Source of the DNA: an uncultured Vicinamibacterales bacterium
GTDB taxonomy: Bacteria; Acidobacteriota; Vicinamibacteria; Vicinamibacterales; UBA8438
Direction of reading: 5' to 3'
DNA length: 64,000 nt
Assembly: GCA_958295905.1 (NCBI GenBank)
Contig: OY282382.1
Span: forward strand, 5,142,910-5,206,909
Part shown: in pieces, positions 36,711 through 45,416 of the stretch
How positions within the stretch are numbered: position 1 is the stretch's first letter
Layout: each line of letters starts with the position of its first letter
The notes under the pieces: generated by a model
Seen by the model: only the letters and a program-made list of their open reading frames with translations
Database searches by the model: none
What the model was told of the DNA's origin: nothing
Made by a program: the position numbers and the translations under genes

Positions 36711-37736
36711 CTACCACCGGTCGAAGCGCACCAGCTCCCGGTCGATCATGTCGATGCGGGGACGGCCCGAGGCAGCCATGTTCCTCGCCAGCTCGGTCTG
36801 CAGGATCTCCACCACCGCCTGCACCCCCTCGGCCCCGTAGGCGGCGAGGCCCCACATGGGCGGCCGCGCCACCAGCACCGCGGCGGCGCCGAGGGCGAGG
36901 CCCTTGAGGACGTCGGTGCCGCGCCGGAAGCTGCCGTCCACGAGGACCGGGACCCGGCCGGCGACGGCGTCGGCCACCGCCGGCAGCACGTCGATGGGCA
37001 GGGCGCCGCCGACGCCATGGTTGGAGACGACCAGACCCTGGGCGCCGCGGCCGAGCGCGGTTTCCGCGCTCTCGGCGTCCATGATGCCCTTGACGACCAC
37101 CGGCGCCGCGGACGCCTGGCTGACCTGCTCGACGGCGGCCCAGTCGGGCCGCGCGGGGGCCCCGCCATCGGAGACGCCGACGGTCAGGCAGATCGCCCGG
37201 CAGCCGGCCTCGACCGCCCGCGCGGCGTCGTCCTGCAGCGTGGCCGCGTCCGAATACTGCTGATACCACACCGGCTCGCCGCTGGCCGCCGCGATCTCGC
37301 CGATGGCATGGCCGCCGCGTCCGGTGGCGACCATGACCGCCCTGGCGGCGGAGGCGCCGCGCGCCGTCGCCAGCTCGCCGTCGCGGTGCAGCGCGTCCTG
37401 GTTGCCCACCGGCCCGACGATGATCGGGGCGAACATGCCGTACCCGTACAGCGCGGTGGTCAGGTCGAGGTCCATGGCGTAGACCATCAGCCGCTGCCGC
37501 AGGGTCATCTTGTCGAACGACCGCCGGTGTCCCCCGCTGATGGCGGCGAAGCGTTGCGGCGACAGCACGAGCCGGGCCATCGCCTCGAACTCCGGCACGT
37601 TCACCAGCTCCAGCGCCGGAGCCAGCCGGTCGTTCGGGGGGGCGCCGCCCCCGGGCTGGCCCTGGGCGCGGACGACGGGCGAGCCGCCGAGGAAGTTGCC
37701 GAACTGCCGCAGGGATTCTCGTCGGTCGACGGTCAT
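36711..37736 (-). CDS. FMN-dependent 2-hydroxy-acid dehydrogenase/oxidase-like protein
   Basis: A 341-residue TIM-barrel flavoprotein of the glycolate/lactate oxidase family. Visible: PIIVGPVGNQDALHRDGE, the FMN-contact lysine in VVVKGIMDAES, the catalytic histidine in VVSNHGVGG, and the phosphate-binding end GRVPVLVDGSFRRGTDVLKG. Members normally read SNHGxRQLD; the substrate-carboxylate arginine is missing here. The N-terminus MTVDRRESLRQFGNFLGGSP resembles a twin-arginine signal but is short. Substrate unknown; it may no longer act on simple 2-hydroxy acids. No obvious operon partner. Confidence 0.8.
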   Translation of the reverse strand: MTVDRRESLRQFGNFLGGSPVVRAQGQPGGGAPPNDRLAPALELVNVPEFEAMARLVLSPQRFAAISGGHRRSFDKMTLRQRLMVYAMDLDLTTALYGYGMFAPIIVGPVGNQDALHRDGELATARGASAARAVMVATGRGGHAIGEIAAASGEPVWYQQYSDAATLQDDAARAVEAGCRAICLTVGVSDGGAPARPDWAAVEQVSQASAAPVVVKGIMDAESAETALGRGAQGLVVSNHGVGGALPIDVLPAVADAVAGRVPVLVDGSFRRGTDVLKGLALGAAAVLVARPPMWGLAAYGAEGVQAVVEILQTELARNMAASGRPRIDMIDRELVRFDRW

Positions 37737-37865
37737 CGCGGTATCGCCTCTAGTCTGTGCGCGAGTCTGTGCGCGGCATGCGGGCCGCGCCGGCGCGGAC
37801 GTCCGGGATCGGAGGAAATCGCCTTTTATGCCTGTGTGCGGAACGCAGTCGCCCGGCCCCCAAAC
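37737..37865. other. Spacer 5' of the flavoenzyme gene, no gene seen
   Basis: Contains a direct repeat AGTCTGTGCGCG twice in tandem (around 37752-37776) immediately upstream of the flavoenzyme gene. No convincing promoter and no short coding region were recognised. Confidence 0.4.
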
Positions 37866-37938
37866 CGCCGCCTTGCGGCTCCGATTGCCGCCCAACCAAC
37901 CCGCCGGGAGTCCGCACCGTTCTACGGGGCAGACTCCC
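37866..37938 (-). repeat. Family A hairpin repeat upstream of the flavoenzyme gene
   Basis: Module CCGCCTTGCGGCTCCGATT, head GCCGCCCAACCAACCC, then GAGTCCGCACCG-TTCTA-CGGGGCAGACTC. Same orientation as all other family A copies in the window. Confidence 0.75.
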
Positions 37939-38012
37939 GGCGCAGCACGGGGTCTCTCCGGTGAATCTATACGATGTCGCGGCGCGGCGCCAGGGCTGCC
38001 GCCCCGACCCGC

Positions 38013-38186
38013 AGGACCATCCCACGCTCCGCCACCGCTGTGCGCAGGCGGAATCGTGGCGGGTCCTGTCGGGGCTCCGGACGTGCGGAATCGTGGGTCT
38101 CACGCGGCGCCGGCCGGTCGGCAAGACGGTGGCGACCCCTCGAATCGGGGGCGGGCCGTCACGCGCCGTCAGCGTGGAACGCCCCT
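38013..38186 (+). repeat. Family B element, copy 3 (upstream of the cold-shock gene)
   Basis: 174 bases, ends AGGACCATCCCACGCT and AGCGTGGAACGCCCCT. The right end lies 21 bases before the -35 box of the cold-shock gene promoter. Confidence 0.85.
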
Positions 38187-38207
38187 GCCCCGACCCGCCA
38201 TGCCGTC

Positions 38208-38236
38208 TTGACAACGCCCGACAGGCTGACTACGAT
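38208..38236 (+). promoter_or_regulatory. Strong sigma70-type promoter for the cold-shock gene
   Basis: Consensus -35 TTGACA (38208-38213), 17-base spacer, -10 TACGAT (38231-38236). Transcription should begin near 38243, leaving a ~131-base leader before the cspA ATG. It is the best promoter match in the window. Confidence 0.75.
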
Positions 38237-38264
38237 GCTTTTGAGCACGCGGGTTCAGCCCGAG

Positions 38265-38288
38265 GACCGCTTCGGCGGTCTTTTTTTT
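38265..38288 (+). terminator. Intrinsic terminator in the leader of the cold-shock gene
   Basis: GACCGC-TTCG-GCGGTC (UUCG tetraloop) followed by eight T. It lies ~25 bases after the predicted start site and 86 bases before the ATG, so it would end most transcripts as a ~45-base RNA unless bypassed. A small GGGTTCAGCCC hairpin precedes it. Confidence 0.85.
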
Positions 38289-38373
38289 GTGCACCCATGG
38301 CCGCGGACGCCTTCATGGGTTCGGAAGCCGGGTGTCGTTTCGACGTCACCCCCTGCAAAACAGAGGAAGCACG

Positions 38374-38580
38374 ATGCGCATCACAGGTACGGTCAAATGG
38401 TTCAACAACGCCAAGGGGTACGGATTCATCGAGCGTGAAGGCGGAAGCGACGTCTTCGTGCACTTCTCGGCGATTCAAGGCAACGGTTTTCGCACGCTTG
38501 AAGAAGGTCAGGCCGTGGAATTCGAGATCGTTGACGGACCCAAGGGTCCCCAGGCAGGCAGCGTGACCCGAAGCGAATAG
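38374..38580 (+). CDS. cspA: Cold-shock domain protein
   Basis: A 68-residue single OB-fold RNA-binding protein. RNP1 is KGYGFIE and RNP2 is DVFVHFS; it begins [20 protein letters not shown] and ends [11 protein letters not shown]. Such proteins bind single-stranded RNA and melt structure. AGAGGAAG lies 4 bases before the ATG. The gene is monocistronic and preceded by an unusual leader with a terminator, which could serve as a conditional switch. The symbol is a family name only; which Csp paralogue it is cannot be told. Confidence 0.93.
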   Translation: MRITGTVKWFNNAKGYGFIEREGGSDVFVHFSAIQGNGFRTLEEGQAVEFEIVDGPKGPQAGSVTRSE

Positions 38581-38668
38581 CGCCCGCATTCCGGCCCGGG
38601 CGCACCGCGTCCGGGCCGCCGACTCCCCGCTCCCACCTTGGCCGCCCTTGGAGAAAGTCCCCGCTGCA

Positions 38669-38695
38669 TTCGAGCGGCGGCGCATCCCGCCTGAC
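38669..38695 (+). repeat. Family E short repeat upstream of selA
   Basis: 27 bases beginning TTCGAGCGGCGGCGCATCCC are identical at 63973-63999. Both are preceded by GAAAGTCCC and a short GC stretch that pairs with the GCGGCGG segment to make a hairpin with a TTCGAG-type loop. Function unknown. Confidence 0.6.
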
Positions 38696-38802
38696 GCGAT
38701 GTAGACTGGCCGGAGATCCCGGTCATCGGCTTGCGCGGCAGGCGTGGTATCCGAATCCCGGCGGAGCGGCAAGACGCCGGCCCGCCCCGGATCGCTGGCT
38801 CC

Positions 38803-40188
38803 ATGACGACCCCCCGCATTCTGCCCTCCATCGACCGCCTGCGCCGGCGGCCGCTCGTCCGCGCTCTCGAGACCGAGTACGGCCGCGAGGCGGCGGTGGC
38901 CGCGTTGCGGACCGCCGCCAGCCGCGTGCGCGAAGACTTGACGGGCGCGGACACGACGCCCATCCGGGACCGCGAACAGGCGTCGGCGGCCATCGAGCAA
39001 CGCGCGGCAACCGAGCTCGCGGCCCGGCTGGAGCCGTCCCTCACGCCGGTCATCAACGCCACCGGGGTCATCGTGCACACGAACCTGGGCCGGGCTCCGA
39101 TGGCCGCGGCGGTGGCGGAGCGGGTCGCCCGGCTCGCCGGCGGCTACACGAACCTGGAGTACGACCTGACGGCCGGCCGACGCGGCGCCCGCCACACCCA
39201 CGCCGCCCGCCTCCTGACCCAGGTGACGGGAGCGGAGGCGGCGGTGGTGGTCAACAACAACGCCGCCGCGGTCCTGCTGGTCCTGGCCGCGCTTGCGGAC
39301 CAGCGCGAAGCCATCGTCTCCCGGGGTGAGCTGGTCGAGATCGGCGGCGGCTTCCGCATTCCCGACATCCTGCGTCAATCCGGAGCGGTGCTGCGGGAGG
39401 TCGGCACCACGAACCGGACGCGGCTGGCCGACTATGCCGGGGCCGTCAACGACCGGACCGCGCTGATCCTGCGCGTGCACCCGTCCAACTTCCGTATCGA
39501 GGGGTTCACGGCCCGGCCCGATCTCCCGGAACTCGTGGGGCTGGGGCAACGATTCGGCCTACCCGTGGTCGAGGACCTCGGGAGCGGTCATCTGACCGAC
39601 GTTTCCATCGGCGGGGTCGACGAGCCCTCGGTGGCAGCCAGTGTCGAGGCCGGCGCCGCGGTCTGCTGCTTCAGCGGCGACAAGCTCCTCGGCGGCCCGC
39701 AGGCCGGCATCATCGTCGGGAAGGAGCAGGCGCTGTCCCGGGTGCAGAGCCACCCGCTGATGCGGGCCCTGCGGGTCGACAAGATGACCTACGCCGCGCT
39801 GGAAGCCACGCTGATGGAGCATGCCCGCGGCCGGGCGGAGGCCACCATACCCGTAGTTCGCATGCTGGCGACCCCGGTTCGCGAAATCGACACGCGGGCA
39901 CGGGATCTGGCGGGGCGGCTCGAGGGCCATTCGATGTTCGGGGTGGACGTCGTCGACGGGCTGTCGACGGCCGGGGGGGGCGGCGCGCCGGGATCCGCGC
40001 TGCCGACCCGGTTGGCGAGACTCACGCCCCGCACTCATTCGGCGGCGCGGCTCGAAACGCGGCTCCGCGGGCTGCATCCGCCCGTCGTCGCGCGCATCGA
40101 GCAGGACCGCGTCGTGCTGGACCTGCGAACCGTCCTGCCCGAGCAGGACGATCTGCTGGCCACGGCCCTGATCGGCCTGACCCGGTAA
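38803..40188 (+). CDS. selA: L-seryl-tRNA(Sec) selenium transferase
   Basis: PLP enzyme that converts seryl-tRNA(Sec) to selenocysteinyl-tRNA(Sec). The 461-residue product has the N-terminal tRNA-binding domain (ILPSIDRLRRRPLVRALETE), PVINATGVIVHTNLGRAP, and PLP lysine K294 in CFSGDKLLGGPQAG. The ATG at 38803 matches the family N-terminus. selB, selD and tRNA-Sec are not in the window, but a full-length selA implies selenoprotein synthesis elsewhere in the genome. Confidence 0.95.
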   Translation: MTTPRILPSIDRLRRRPLVRALETEYGREAAVAALRTAASRVREDLTGADTTPIRDREQASAAIEQRAATELAARLEPSLTPVINATGVIVHTNLGRAPMAAAVAERVARLAGGYTNLEYDLTAGRRGARHTHAARLLTQVTGAEAAVVVNNNAAAVLLVLAALADQREAIVSRGELVEIGGGFRIPDILRQSGAVLREVGTTNRTRLADYAGAVNDRTALILRVHPSNFRIEGFTARPDLPELVGLGQRFGLPVVEDLGSGHLTDVSIGGVDEPSVAASVEAGAAVCCFSGDKLLGGPQAGIIVGKEQALSRVQSHPLMRALRVDKMTYAALEATLMEHARGRAEATIPVVRMLATPVREIDTRARDLAGRLEGHSMFGVDVVDGLSTAGGGGAPGSALPTRLARLTPRTHSAARLETRLRGLHPPVVARIEQDRVVLDLRTVLPEQDDLLATALIGLTR

Positions 40189-40218
40189 TCGCCGCCCCGC
40201 CGTCAGGACGGGGGCTCG

Positions 40219-40407
40219 TCACCCGCCGGTCGCCGGCGGTCCGGTTCTGCGGGGGCAGGCCGCGCAGGCCAGCGGGCCGCCGTCCGGCCCGACCACCTCG
40301 GGCCCGCCGCAGGAACCGCGCAGGCAGCGGCCGCCGAGCATCACCCCGATCGCCATGATCGCCATGACGATCGCGATTCCTCCCAGCGTCAACAGGAAGA
40401 CCGCCAT
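40219..40407 (-). CDS. nqrM: Na+-NQR maturation factor NqrM
   Basis: A 62-residue protein with one N-terminal transmembrane helix (MAVFLLTLGGIAIVMAIMAI) and the NqrM signature RGSCGGPEVVG, then CAAC. NqrM is required to assemble Na+-NQR, probably by delivering iron to the subunit D/E site. Identification rests on length, the helix followed by GSCGG, the later cysteines and the position after apbE in an nqr locus. The stretch upstream of 40407 in the same frame is a family B element, not protein. Confidence 0.85.
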   Translation of the reverse strand: MAVFLLTLGGIAIVMAIMAIGVMLGGRCLRGSCGGPEVVGPDGGPLACAACPRRTGPPATGG

Positions 40408-40462
40408 CCCGTTTATTGTAACCCCGCGGAACGCCGCCCGCCCCGCGGCCATTGCCGTGCGC

Positions 40463-40635
40463 AGGACCATCCACGCTCCGCACCGCCGTGCGCAGGCAAG
40501 AATCGTGGCGGGTCCTGGGGCCTCCGGACGTGCGGAATCGTGGGTCTGACGCGGCGCCGGCCGGTCGGCAAGACGGTGGGCGACCCCTCCGAATCGGGGG
40601 CGGGCCGTCACGCGCCGTCAGCGTGGGATGCCCCT
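40463..40635 (+). repeat. Family B element, copy 4 (nqrM-apbE spacer)
   Basis: 173 bases, ends AGGACCATCCACGCT (one C missing) and AGCGTGGGATGCCCCT. It separates apbE from nqrM. Confidence 0.85.
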
Positions 40636-40737
40636 GTGCCGTACGCCGGCCCGGAGAGCGCCGCGTCCTGAACCGCCTCACATCCTTGAACTTGTACGCG
40701 AGCCTGTGCCGTACGCCGGCCCGGAGAGCGCCGCGTC
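40633..40737. repeat. 35-base direct repeat next to the apbE stop
   Basis: CCTGTGCCGTACGCCGGCCC and the next 15 bases occur at 40633-40667 and again at 40703-40737 without mismatch, period 70. The first copy overlaps the right end of family B copy 4. It looks like a recent local duplication downstream of apbE. Confidence 0.75.
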
Positions 40738-40742
40738 AGTGC

Positions 40743-41879
40743 CTACGGCGCAGATTCAGGCTCCGCCGGCGGCGACGCCGTAAGGAGTGCGGAGAACGCG
40801 GGCGTGGCGCGTTCGATAATCGCTCCGTCCTCATCGCGGATCAGGAAGAGCGCCGCCCACCCCTGTTCGACGGCCAGCGCATAGCCGTCATCGGGGCCAA
40901 GCACCTCCAGGCCGGTGGCCAGCCCGTCAGCCACCACGCACCGCTCGGCGACGACGCTCACGGAGGCGAGCCGATGCTCGACCGGCCGTCCCGTACGCGG
41001 ATCGATGGTGTGCGAGATCCAGCGGCCATCGACCTCCCGCGTATTGCGGTAGTCGCCCGACGTGGCCATCGCCTGATCGCGCAACGAGACGACCCGCTGA
41101 ATGCCCCCCCCCGCCACCGGCGACTCGATGCCGATACGCCAGGCACGGTCGAGGTGATTCGTCCCCGCGGCCACTATCTCCCCCCCCACTTCGACCAAGT
41201 AGCGTGTCAGCCCCGCTTCGCGCAGGGCCGCCGCCACCCGATCGACGGCGTATCCCTTGGCCACGGCCGACAGATCGCCCTCGATCTCCGGCATCGTCTT
41301 GCGCAGGGTCGACGCCGCCGCGTCCAGCTCGATCCCGGCGTAGCCGACGCGCCCGCGCAACTGCGACAGCCGCCCGGCGTCCGGCGGAAGCCGGTCGGGT
41401 TCGACGGGGCCGAAACCCCAGGCATCGACCAGCGGACCGACCGTGACGTCGAGCGCCCCCGCGGTCAGCTCGCTCAGCCTCCGGGCCTGGCGAACGACCT
41501 CGAACGTATCCGCCGACACCGGGAACGGCCGGGTCGTCCGCCGGCGATTGAACCGCGAGAGCTCGGAGGACGGCTCGTAATGCGACATCTTCGATTCGAT
41601 GTCGTCGAGCACCGCCTGGATCTTCGCGCCGATCCGGTCCCGCCCGGCCTGCGGCCAAGGGTCGACCGTCACCACCCGGACCGCATAGGTGGTTCCCATC
41701 GTGGCCCCGTCGAACACGTGGAGGGGCGGCCCGGCGTCGGGCGGGGCGCACGCGCACACCGCCAGCAGCCAGCAGGCATGGAAGACTGCCGACACGGACC
41801 GGACCCGGCCGCGCGGCCGGCCGGCCTCCCGCCGGCGCCGATCGAGGCCGCGTGCCGACCGTCCGCAGGCAGCAGGCAT
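40743..41879 (-). CDS. apbE: FAD:protein FMN transferase ApbE
   Basis: Attaches FMN covalently to threonines of NqrB and NqrC. Family motifs: FDGATMGTTYAVRVV, the SELTAGALDVTVGPLVDAWG segment, GDLSAVAKGYAVDRVA, ATSGDYRN and DGLATGLEVLG. A secretion signal with cysteines (VFHACWLLAVCAC) suggests a periplasmic lipoprotein. The start is uncertain: ATG at 41879 gives an Arg-rich lead before the hydrophobic core; GTG at 41795 gives a shorter one. The product ends ESAP with the TAG inside a family A half-repeat. It belongs with nqrA-F and nqrM. Confidence 0.92.
   Translation of the reverse strand: MPAACGRSARGLDRRRREAGRPRGRVRSVSAVFHACWLLAVCACAPPDAGPPLHVFDGATMGTTYAVRVVTVDPWPQAGRDRIGAKIQAVLDDIESKMSHYEPSSELSRFNRRRTTRPFPVSADTFEVVRQARRLSELTAGALDVTVGPLVDAWGFGPVEPDRLPPDAGRLSQLRGRVGYAGIELDAAASTLRKTMPEIEGDLSAVAKGYAVDRVAAALREAGLTRYLVEVGGEIVAAGTNHLDRAWRIGIESPVAGGGIQRVVSLRDQAMATSGDYRNTREVDGRWISHTIDPRTGRPVEHRLASVSVVAERCVVADGLATGLEVLGPDDGYALAVEQGWAALFLIRDEDGAIIERATPAFSALLTASPPAEPESAP
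40744..40760 (-). repeat. Family A half-repeat holding the apbE stop
   Basis: TACGGCGCAGATTC on plus matches the right arm of the family A hairpin; the left arm is absent. Together with the rplI copy this gives the same C-terminal SAP-stop in two unrelated proteins. Confidence 0.5.
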
Positions 41880-41912
41880 GGAAGGACCTAGTGCATCGAC
41901 ACGACTAAAAAT

Positions 41913-42012
41913 AGGGCCGCCGGGGGGCACTCACCTCGAACCGCAAGAGTCCTATGCAGAAGAAAATACGTCGTTCGACCCAAGTTCGTCTGTCCGAAAC
42001 TTATGACGTGAC
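41913..42012 (+). repeat. Family C half-element between nqrF and apbE
   Basis: About 100 bases, roughly 80% identical by eye to the reverse complement of 25152-25253, ending GTCCGAAACTTATGACGTGAC. The inverted partner end was not found on the other side, so this copy looks incomplete. Its end is 6 bases from the nqrF stop codon. Confidence 0.65.
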
Positions 42013-42018
42013 GGACCA

Positions 42019-43245
42019 CTAGCCGAAATCGTCGAAGAGGATGTTCTCGGGTTCGACCCCCAGCGCATCGAGCATGTCCATGCAGGCCTTGAGCATCATC
42101 GGGGGGCCGCACAGGTAGTATTCGATGTCCTCCGGCGCCGGGTGGGTCTTCAGGTAGTGGTCGAGCACGACCTGGTGGATGAAGCCGGTATACCCGGTCC
42201 AGTTGTCCTCGGGCAGCGGCTCGGACAGGGCGAGATGCCACGCGAAGTTGCCGTGCTCTTCCGCGATGGCGTCGAAATCGTCGAGGTAGAACGCCTCGCG
42301 GAGGCTCCGGGCGCCGTACCAGAACGAGACCTTCCGCGGGGTCCGCAGGCGGCGGAACTGATCGAAGATGTGCGAGCGCATCGGGGCCATGCCCGCGCCG
42401 CCCCCGATGAACAGCATCTCGGCGTCGGTCTCCTTCGCGAAGAACTCGCCGAACGGTCCCGAAATGGTGACCTCGTCGCCGGGCTGGAGGCTGAAGATGT
42501 ACGAGCTCATTTTCCCCGGCGGCGTCCCCTCGGGGGCCCGCGGGGGCGGCGACGCGACCCGTACGTTGAGCAGGATGACGCCGCGTTCCTCGGGATAGTT
42601 CGCCATCGAGTAGGCGCGCGTCACCGGCTCCTCGACCGTCGACACGTAGCGCCACAGGTTGAACTTGTCCCAGTCCGCCCGATACTGGTCGTCGATATCG
42701 AAGTCGGCGTACTTGACGGTGCCCGGCGGCGCCTCGATTTGTATGTAGCCCCCGGCCCGGAACGGCACCGACTCGCCCTCGGGCAGCTCGAGCAGCAGCT
42801 CCTTGATGAACGTGGCGACGTTGGCGTTGGACCGCACCCGGCAGCGCCACTGCCGGACGCTGAACACCGCGGGCGGCAGCTCGATCGCCATGTCCTGCTT
42901 CACCTTGACCTGGCAGGACAGCCGCACCCCGCAGCGCGCGTCACCGCGGGAGATGTGGCTCAACTCGGTCGGCAGGATGGCCCCGCCGCCGTCCCGCACC
43001 GTCACCGTGCAGACCCCGCAGCTCCCCTTGCCGCCGCAGGCGGACGGAATGAAGATCCGGTTGGCGGCGAGGGTGCCGAGCAGGGTGCCGCCGGCCTGGG
43101 TCGTGAGCGCCTTCTCCGGATCGCCGTTCACCGTGATCGACACCTCCCCGGTCGCGACGAGCTGGCGCCGGGCGAGCATCAGGAGCCCCACGAGCGACAC
43201 GATGGTGCACGTGAACATCCCGACGCCCAGGAAGACGGTGGTCAC
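42019..43245 (-). CDS. nqrF: Na+-NQR subunit F (NADH dehydrogenase component)
   Basis: Entry point for electrons from NADH. The 408-residue product has one N-terminal helix ([20 protein letters not shown]), a plant-type 2Fe-2S site C70, C76, C79, C111 ([10 protein letters not shown]), the FAD motif [10 protein letters not shown] and the NADH-binding [16 protein letters not shown] and CGPPMM motifs. The GTG start at 43245 overlaps the nqrE stop (GTGA). Last of the six subunits; apbE follows. Confidence 0.97.
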   Translation of the reverse strand: MTTVFLGVGMFTCTIVSLVGLLMLARRQLVATGEVSITVNGDPEKALTTQAGGTLLGTLAANRIFIPSACGGKGSCGVCTVTVRDGGGAILPTELSHISRGDARCGVRLSCQVKVKQDMAIELPPAVFSVRQWRCRVRSNANVATFIKELLLELPEGESVPFRAGGYIQIEAPPGTVKYADFDIDDQYRADWDKFNLWRYVSTVEEPVTRAYSMANYPEERGVILLNVRVASPPPRAPEGTPPGKMSSYIFSLQPGDEVTISGPFGEFFAKETDAEMLFIGGGAGMAPMRSHIFDQFRRLRTPRKVSFWYGARSLREAFYLDDFDAIAEEHGNFAWHLALSEPLPEDNWTGYTGFIHQVVLDHYLKTHPAPEDIEYYLCGPPMMLKACMDMLDALGVEPENILFDDFG

Positions 43246-43856
43246 AGTTGCACCCCCGCGAAGGCCATGAAGCCGATGGCCATCAGGCCCACGATGATGA
43301 ACGTGAGCCCCAGCCCGCGCAGGCCGGCCGGCGGATTGCTGTAGCGCAGCCGCTCCCGGATGCCGGCCAGGGCCACGATGGCGAGGGCCCAGCCGACCCC
43401 CGATCCGAACCCGAACACGGCGCTCTCGACGAGGTTGTAGTTGCGCTCCATCATCCACAACGAGGCGCCGAGAATGGCGCAGTTGACGGCGATCAGGGGC
43501 AGGAAGATGCCGAGCGCGGCGTAGAGGGCCGGCGCGAACCGGTCGAGGGTCATCTCGACGATCTGGGTCATCGCGGCGATGGTCCCGATGAAGGTGAGGA
43601 ACCCCAGAAACGACAGGTCGATTTCGGCCAGCGACGGAGACAGCCAAGCCAGCGCCCCCGGCTTGAGGGCATAGGCGTACACCAAGTTGTTCAGCGGCAC
43701 CGTGACCGTCAGCACGAAGATGACGGCGGCGCCGAGGCCGAGGGCGGTCGAGACCCGCTTCGACACGGCGAGGAACGAGCACATGCCCAGAAAGAACGCG
43801 AGGGCCATGTTCTCGACGAAGATCGCCTTCACCGCCAAGTTCAGGTAGTGCTCCAT
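43242..43856 (-). CDS. nqrE: Na+-NQR subunit E
   Basis: Integral membrane subunit, 204 residues, six predicted helices; with NqrD it forms an inverted pair holding an iron centre between helices. Begins [20 protein letters not shown] and contains [12 protein letters not shown], carrying the conserved cysteine of the family. The start is set by homology; the open frame upstream is a family A repeat. Confidence 0.96.
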   Translation of the reverse strand: MEHYLNLAVKAIFVENMALAFFLGMCSFLAVSKRVSTALGLGAAVIFVLTVTVPLNNLVYAYALKPGALAWLSPSLAEIDLSFLGFLTFIGTIAAMTQIVEMTLDRFAPALYAALGIFLPLIAVNCAILGASLWMMERNYNLVESAVFGFGSGVGWALAIVALAGIRERLRYSNPPAGLRGLGLTFIIVGLMAIGFMAFAGVQL

Positions 43857-43867
43857 GCTCCAGCCCG

Positions 43868-44014
43868 CCCGGAAATCGTCGCCGGCGGCGTTCCGCGCCG
43901 GCGAAACGCCGAACGCGACCGCAGGGTCGCGCCGAGGCCTCCGACGGCCGCCCAACCCATCCTGCCGGGAGTCGGCGCCTCCTTGCGGGAGGCGGCGCCG
44001 TTCCCGGCGCAGAT
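43868..44014 (-). repeat. Family A repeat, long form (nqrD-nqrE spacer)
   Basis: Same module order as 14089-14283: CCCGGAAATCGTCGCC, GGCGAAACGCC, GCGACCGCAGGGTCGCG, head GCCGCCCAACCCATCC, then GGAGTCGGCGCC / GGCGCCG with an added inner hairpin and GGCGCAGATTCC. It fills the spacer between two cotranscribed genes and stops 2 bases from the nqrD stop codon. Confidence 0.8.
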
Positions 44015-44016
44015 TC

Positions 44017-44637
44017 CTACTCCTGCTCCACCTGCGCGGGCTTCCAGACGCGGATCGCCCAGATGAAGAACCCGATGATGAAAAACGCCCCCGGCGACAG
44101 GACCATCAGTCCGTTCGGGGTGTACCAGCCGCCCTCGCCGGCCAGGGCCAGCACCTGCACGCCCATGAGAGACCCCGACCCGAAGAGCTCGCGGATGACC
44201 GCGGTGCCGGCCAGGATCACGGCGTAGCCGAGCCCGTTGCCGATGCCGTCGATCATGCTCATGCGCGGCGGATTCTGCATGGCGTAGGCCTCGGCGCGGC
44301 CCATGATGATGCAGTTGGTGATGATGAGCCCGACGAACACCGAGAGCTGCTTGGAGATCTCGAACAGGTAGGCCTTCAGCACCTGGTCGACCACGATGAC
44401 CAGCGACGCGATGATCGTGAGCTGCACGATGATCCGGATGTTGGTCGGAATCTGGTTCCGCAGCAGGCTGACGAACAGGTTCGAGAACAGGAGCACGAAG
44501 ACCACCGCCGCGCTCATCACGAGCGCGGTGTCCATCTGCGTCGTCACCGCCAAGGCCGAGCAGATGCCGAGGACCTGCAGCGCGATGGGGTTGTTGTTGA
44601 AGAGCGGATCGATCAGCGCCTCGCGCGATTTCGACAT
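44017..44637 (-). CDS. nqrD: Na+-NQR subunit D
   Basis: Membrane subunit paralogous to NqrE, 206 residues, six helices. Contains [20 protein letters not shown] with the conserved cysteine and [20 protein letters not shown] with the second. The start overlaps the nqrC stop by one base (TGATG). Confidence 0.96.
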   Translation of the reverse strand: MSKSREALIDPLFNNNPIALQVLGICSALAVTTQMDTALVMSAAVVFVLLFSNLFVSLLRNQIPTNIRIIVQLTIIASLVIVVDQVLKAYLFEISKQLSVFVGLIITNCIIMGRAEAYAMQNPPRMSMIDGIGNGLGYAVILAGTAVIRELFGSGSLMGVQVLALAGEGGWYTPNGLMVLSPGAFFIIGFFIWAIRVWKPAQVEQE

Positions 44638-45416
44638 CAGTCCGCCCCCTCCTCTTCCCTCAGACGCGCCAGGTAGGGCCCGAAGCCGTCCGGTCCCAGC
44701 CAGAACCGCACCAGATTGGTCACGCCCCGGCCGGTGATGGTCGCGCCGGAGAGCCCGTCGATGGCATGCGGCGCCTCGTCCACGGCTCCCGCCGGTCCTT
44801 TGACGACGGCGATGGCGGGGTTCAGATCGTCGTCGAACGCGAGCCGGCCGGGCCACCGCGCCTTCCACCGGGGGTTGTCCACCTCGCCGCCGAGCCCCGG
44901 CGTCTCCTTGTGCTCGTAGAAGGTCAACCCGCGAATCGTGCGCAGATCGCCTTCCAGCGCCACGAAACCATAGAGGGTGCCCCAGAGCCCGAGCCCCTCC
45001 ACCGGCAGCACGACGAAATCGAGGCGCCCCGCCTCGTCGCGCACCTCGTAGACGAGGGCTTGGTTCGGCAGGCGCACGATGCCGGCGGCGTTGTCGGGCG
45101 CCGCGGTGCTGCGCGCCGGATCGATCGACGCGGCCCGCTGGTCGAAGCCGGCCGGATCGACGGCCGCCGCCCCGCCGGTGGACAGGGTCAGGACCACCGG
45201 GGTGATCGGGGCGGACCGGGCCGCGACCGCCTCCGCCTCGAGCGACTCGCCGTCGCCCGCGAATCCCGCCGCCAGCAGCACGTTGCGCTGCCGGTCGAGG
45301 GCGGCGTTGCGCTGCTGCCGGTCGGCCAGGGCCACCGCCGCCGACGAGACGACGACCGCGCAGACGAGGCAGACGGCCGCCGCGAACGCCAAGTTGTAGC
45401 CGACACTACCCTGCAT
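44637..45416 (-). CDS. nqrC: Na+-NQR subunit C (covalent FMN)
   Basis: Periplasmic FMN carrier anchored by one N-terminal helix, 259 residues. FMN is attached to the last Thr of SGAT: here T226 in [23 protein letters not shown] and [14 protein letters not shown] are family motifs. ApbE, encoded in the same cluster, is the expected flavin transferase. Confidence 0.96.
   Translation of the reverse strand: MQGSVGYNLAFAAAVCLVCAVVVSSAAVALADRQQRNAALDRQRNVLLAAGFAGDGESLEAEAVAARSAPITPVVLTLSTGGAAAVDPAGFDQRAASIDPARSTAAPDNAAGIVRLPNQALVYEVRDEAGRLDFVVLPVEGLGLWGTLYGFVALEGDLRTIRGLTFYEHKETPGLGGEVDNPRWKARWPGRLAFDDDLNPAIAVVKGPAGAVDEAPHAIDGLSGATITGRGVTNLVRFWLGPDGFGPYLARLREEEGAD

Noticed and set aside
38581..40500. 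tRNA-Sec, selB or selD close to selA
   Set aside because: No long-variable-arm tRNA with TCA anticodon and no SelB/SelD-like frame was found on either strand.
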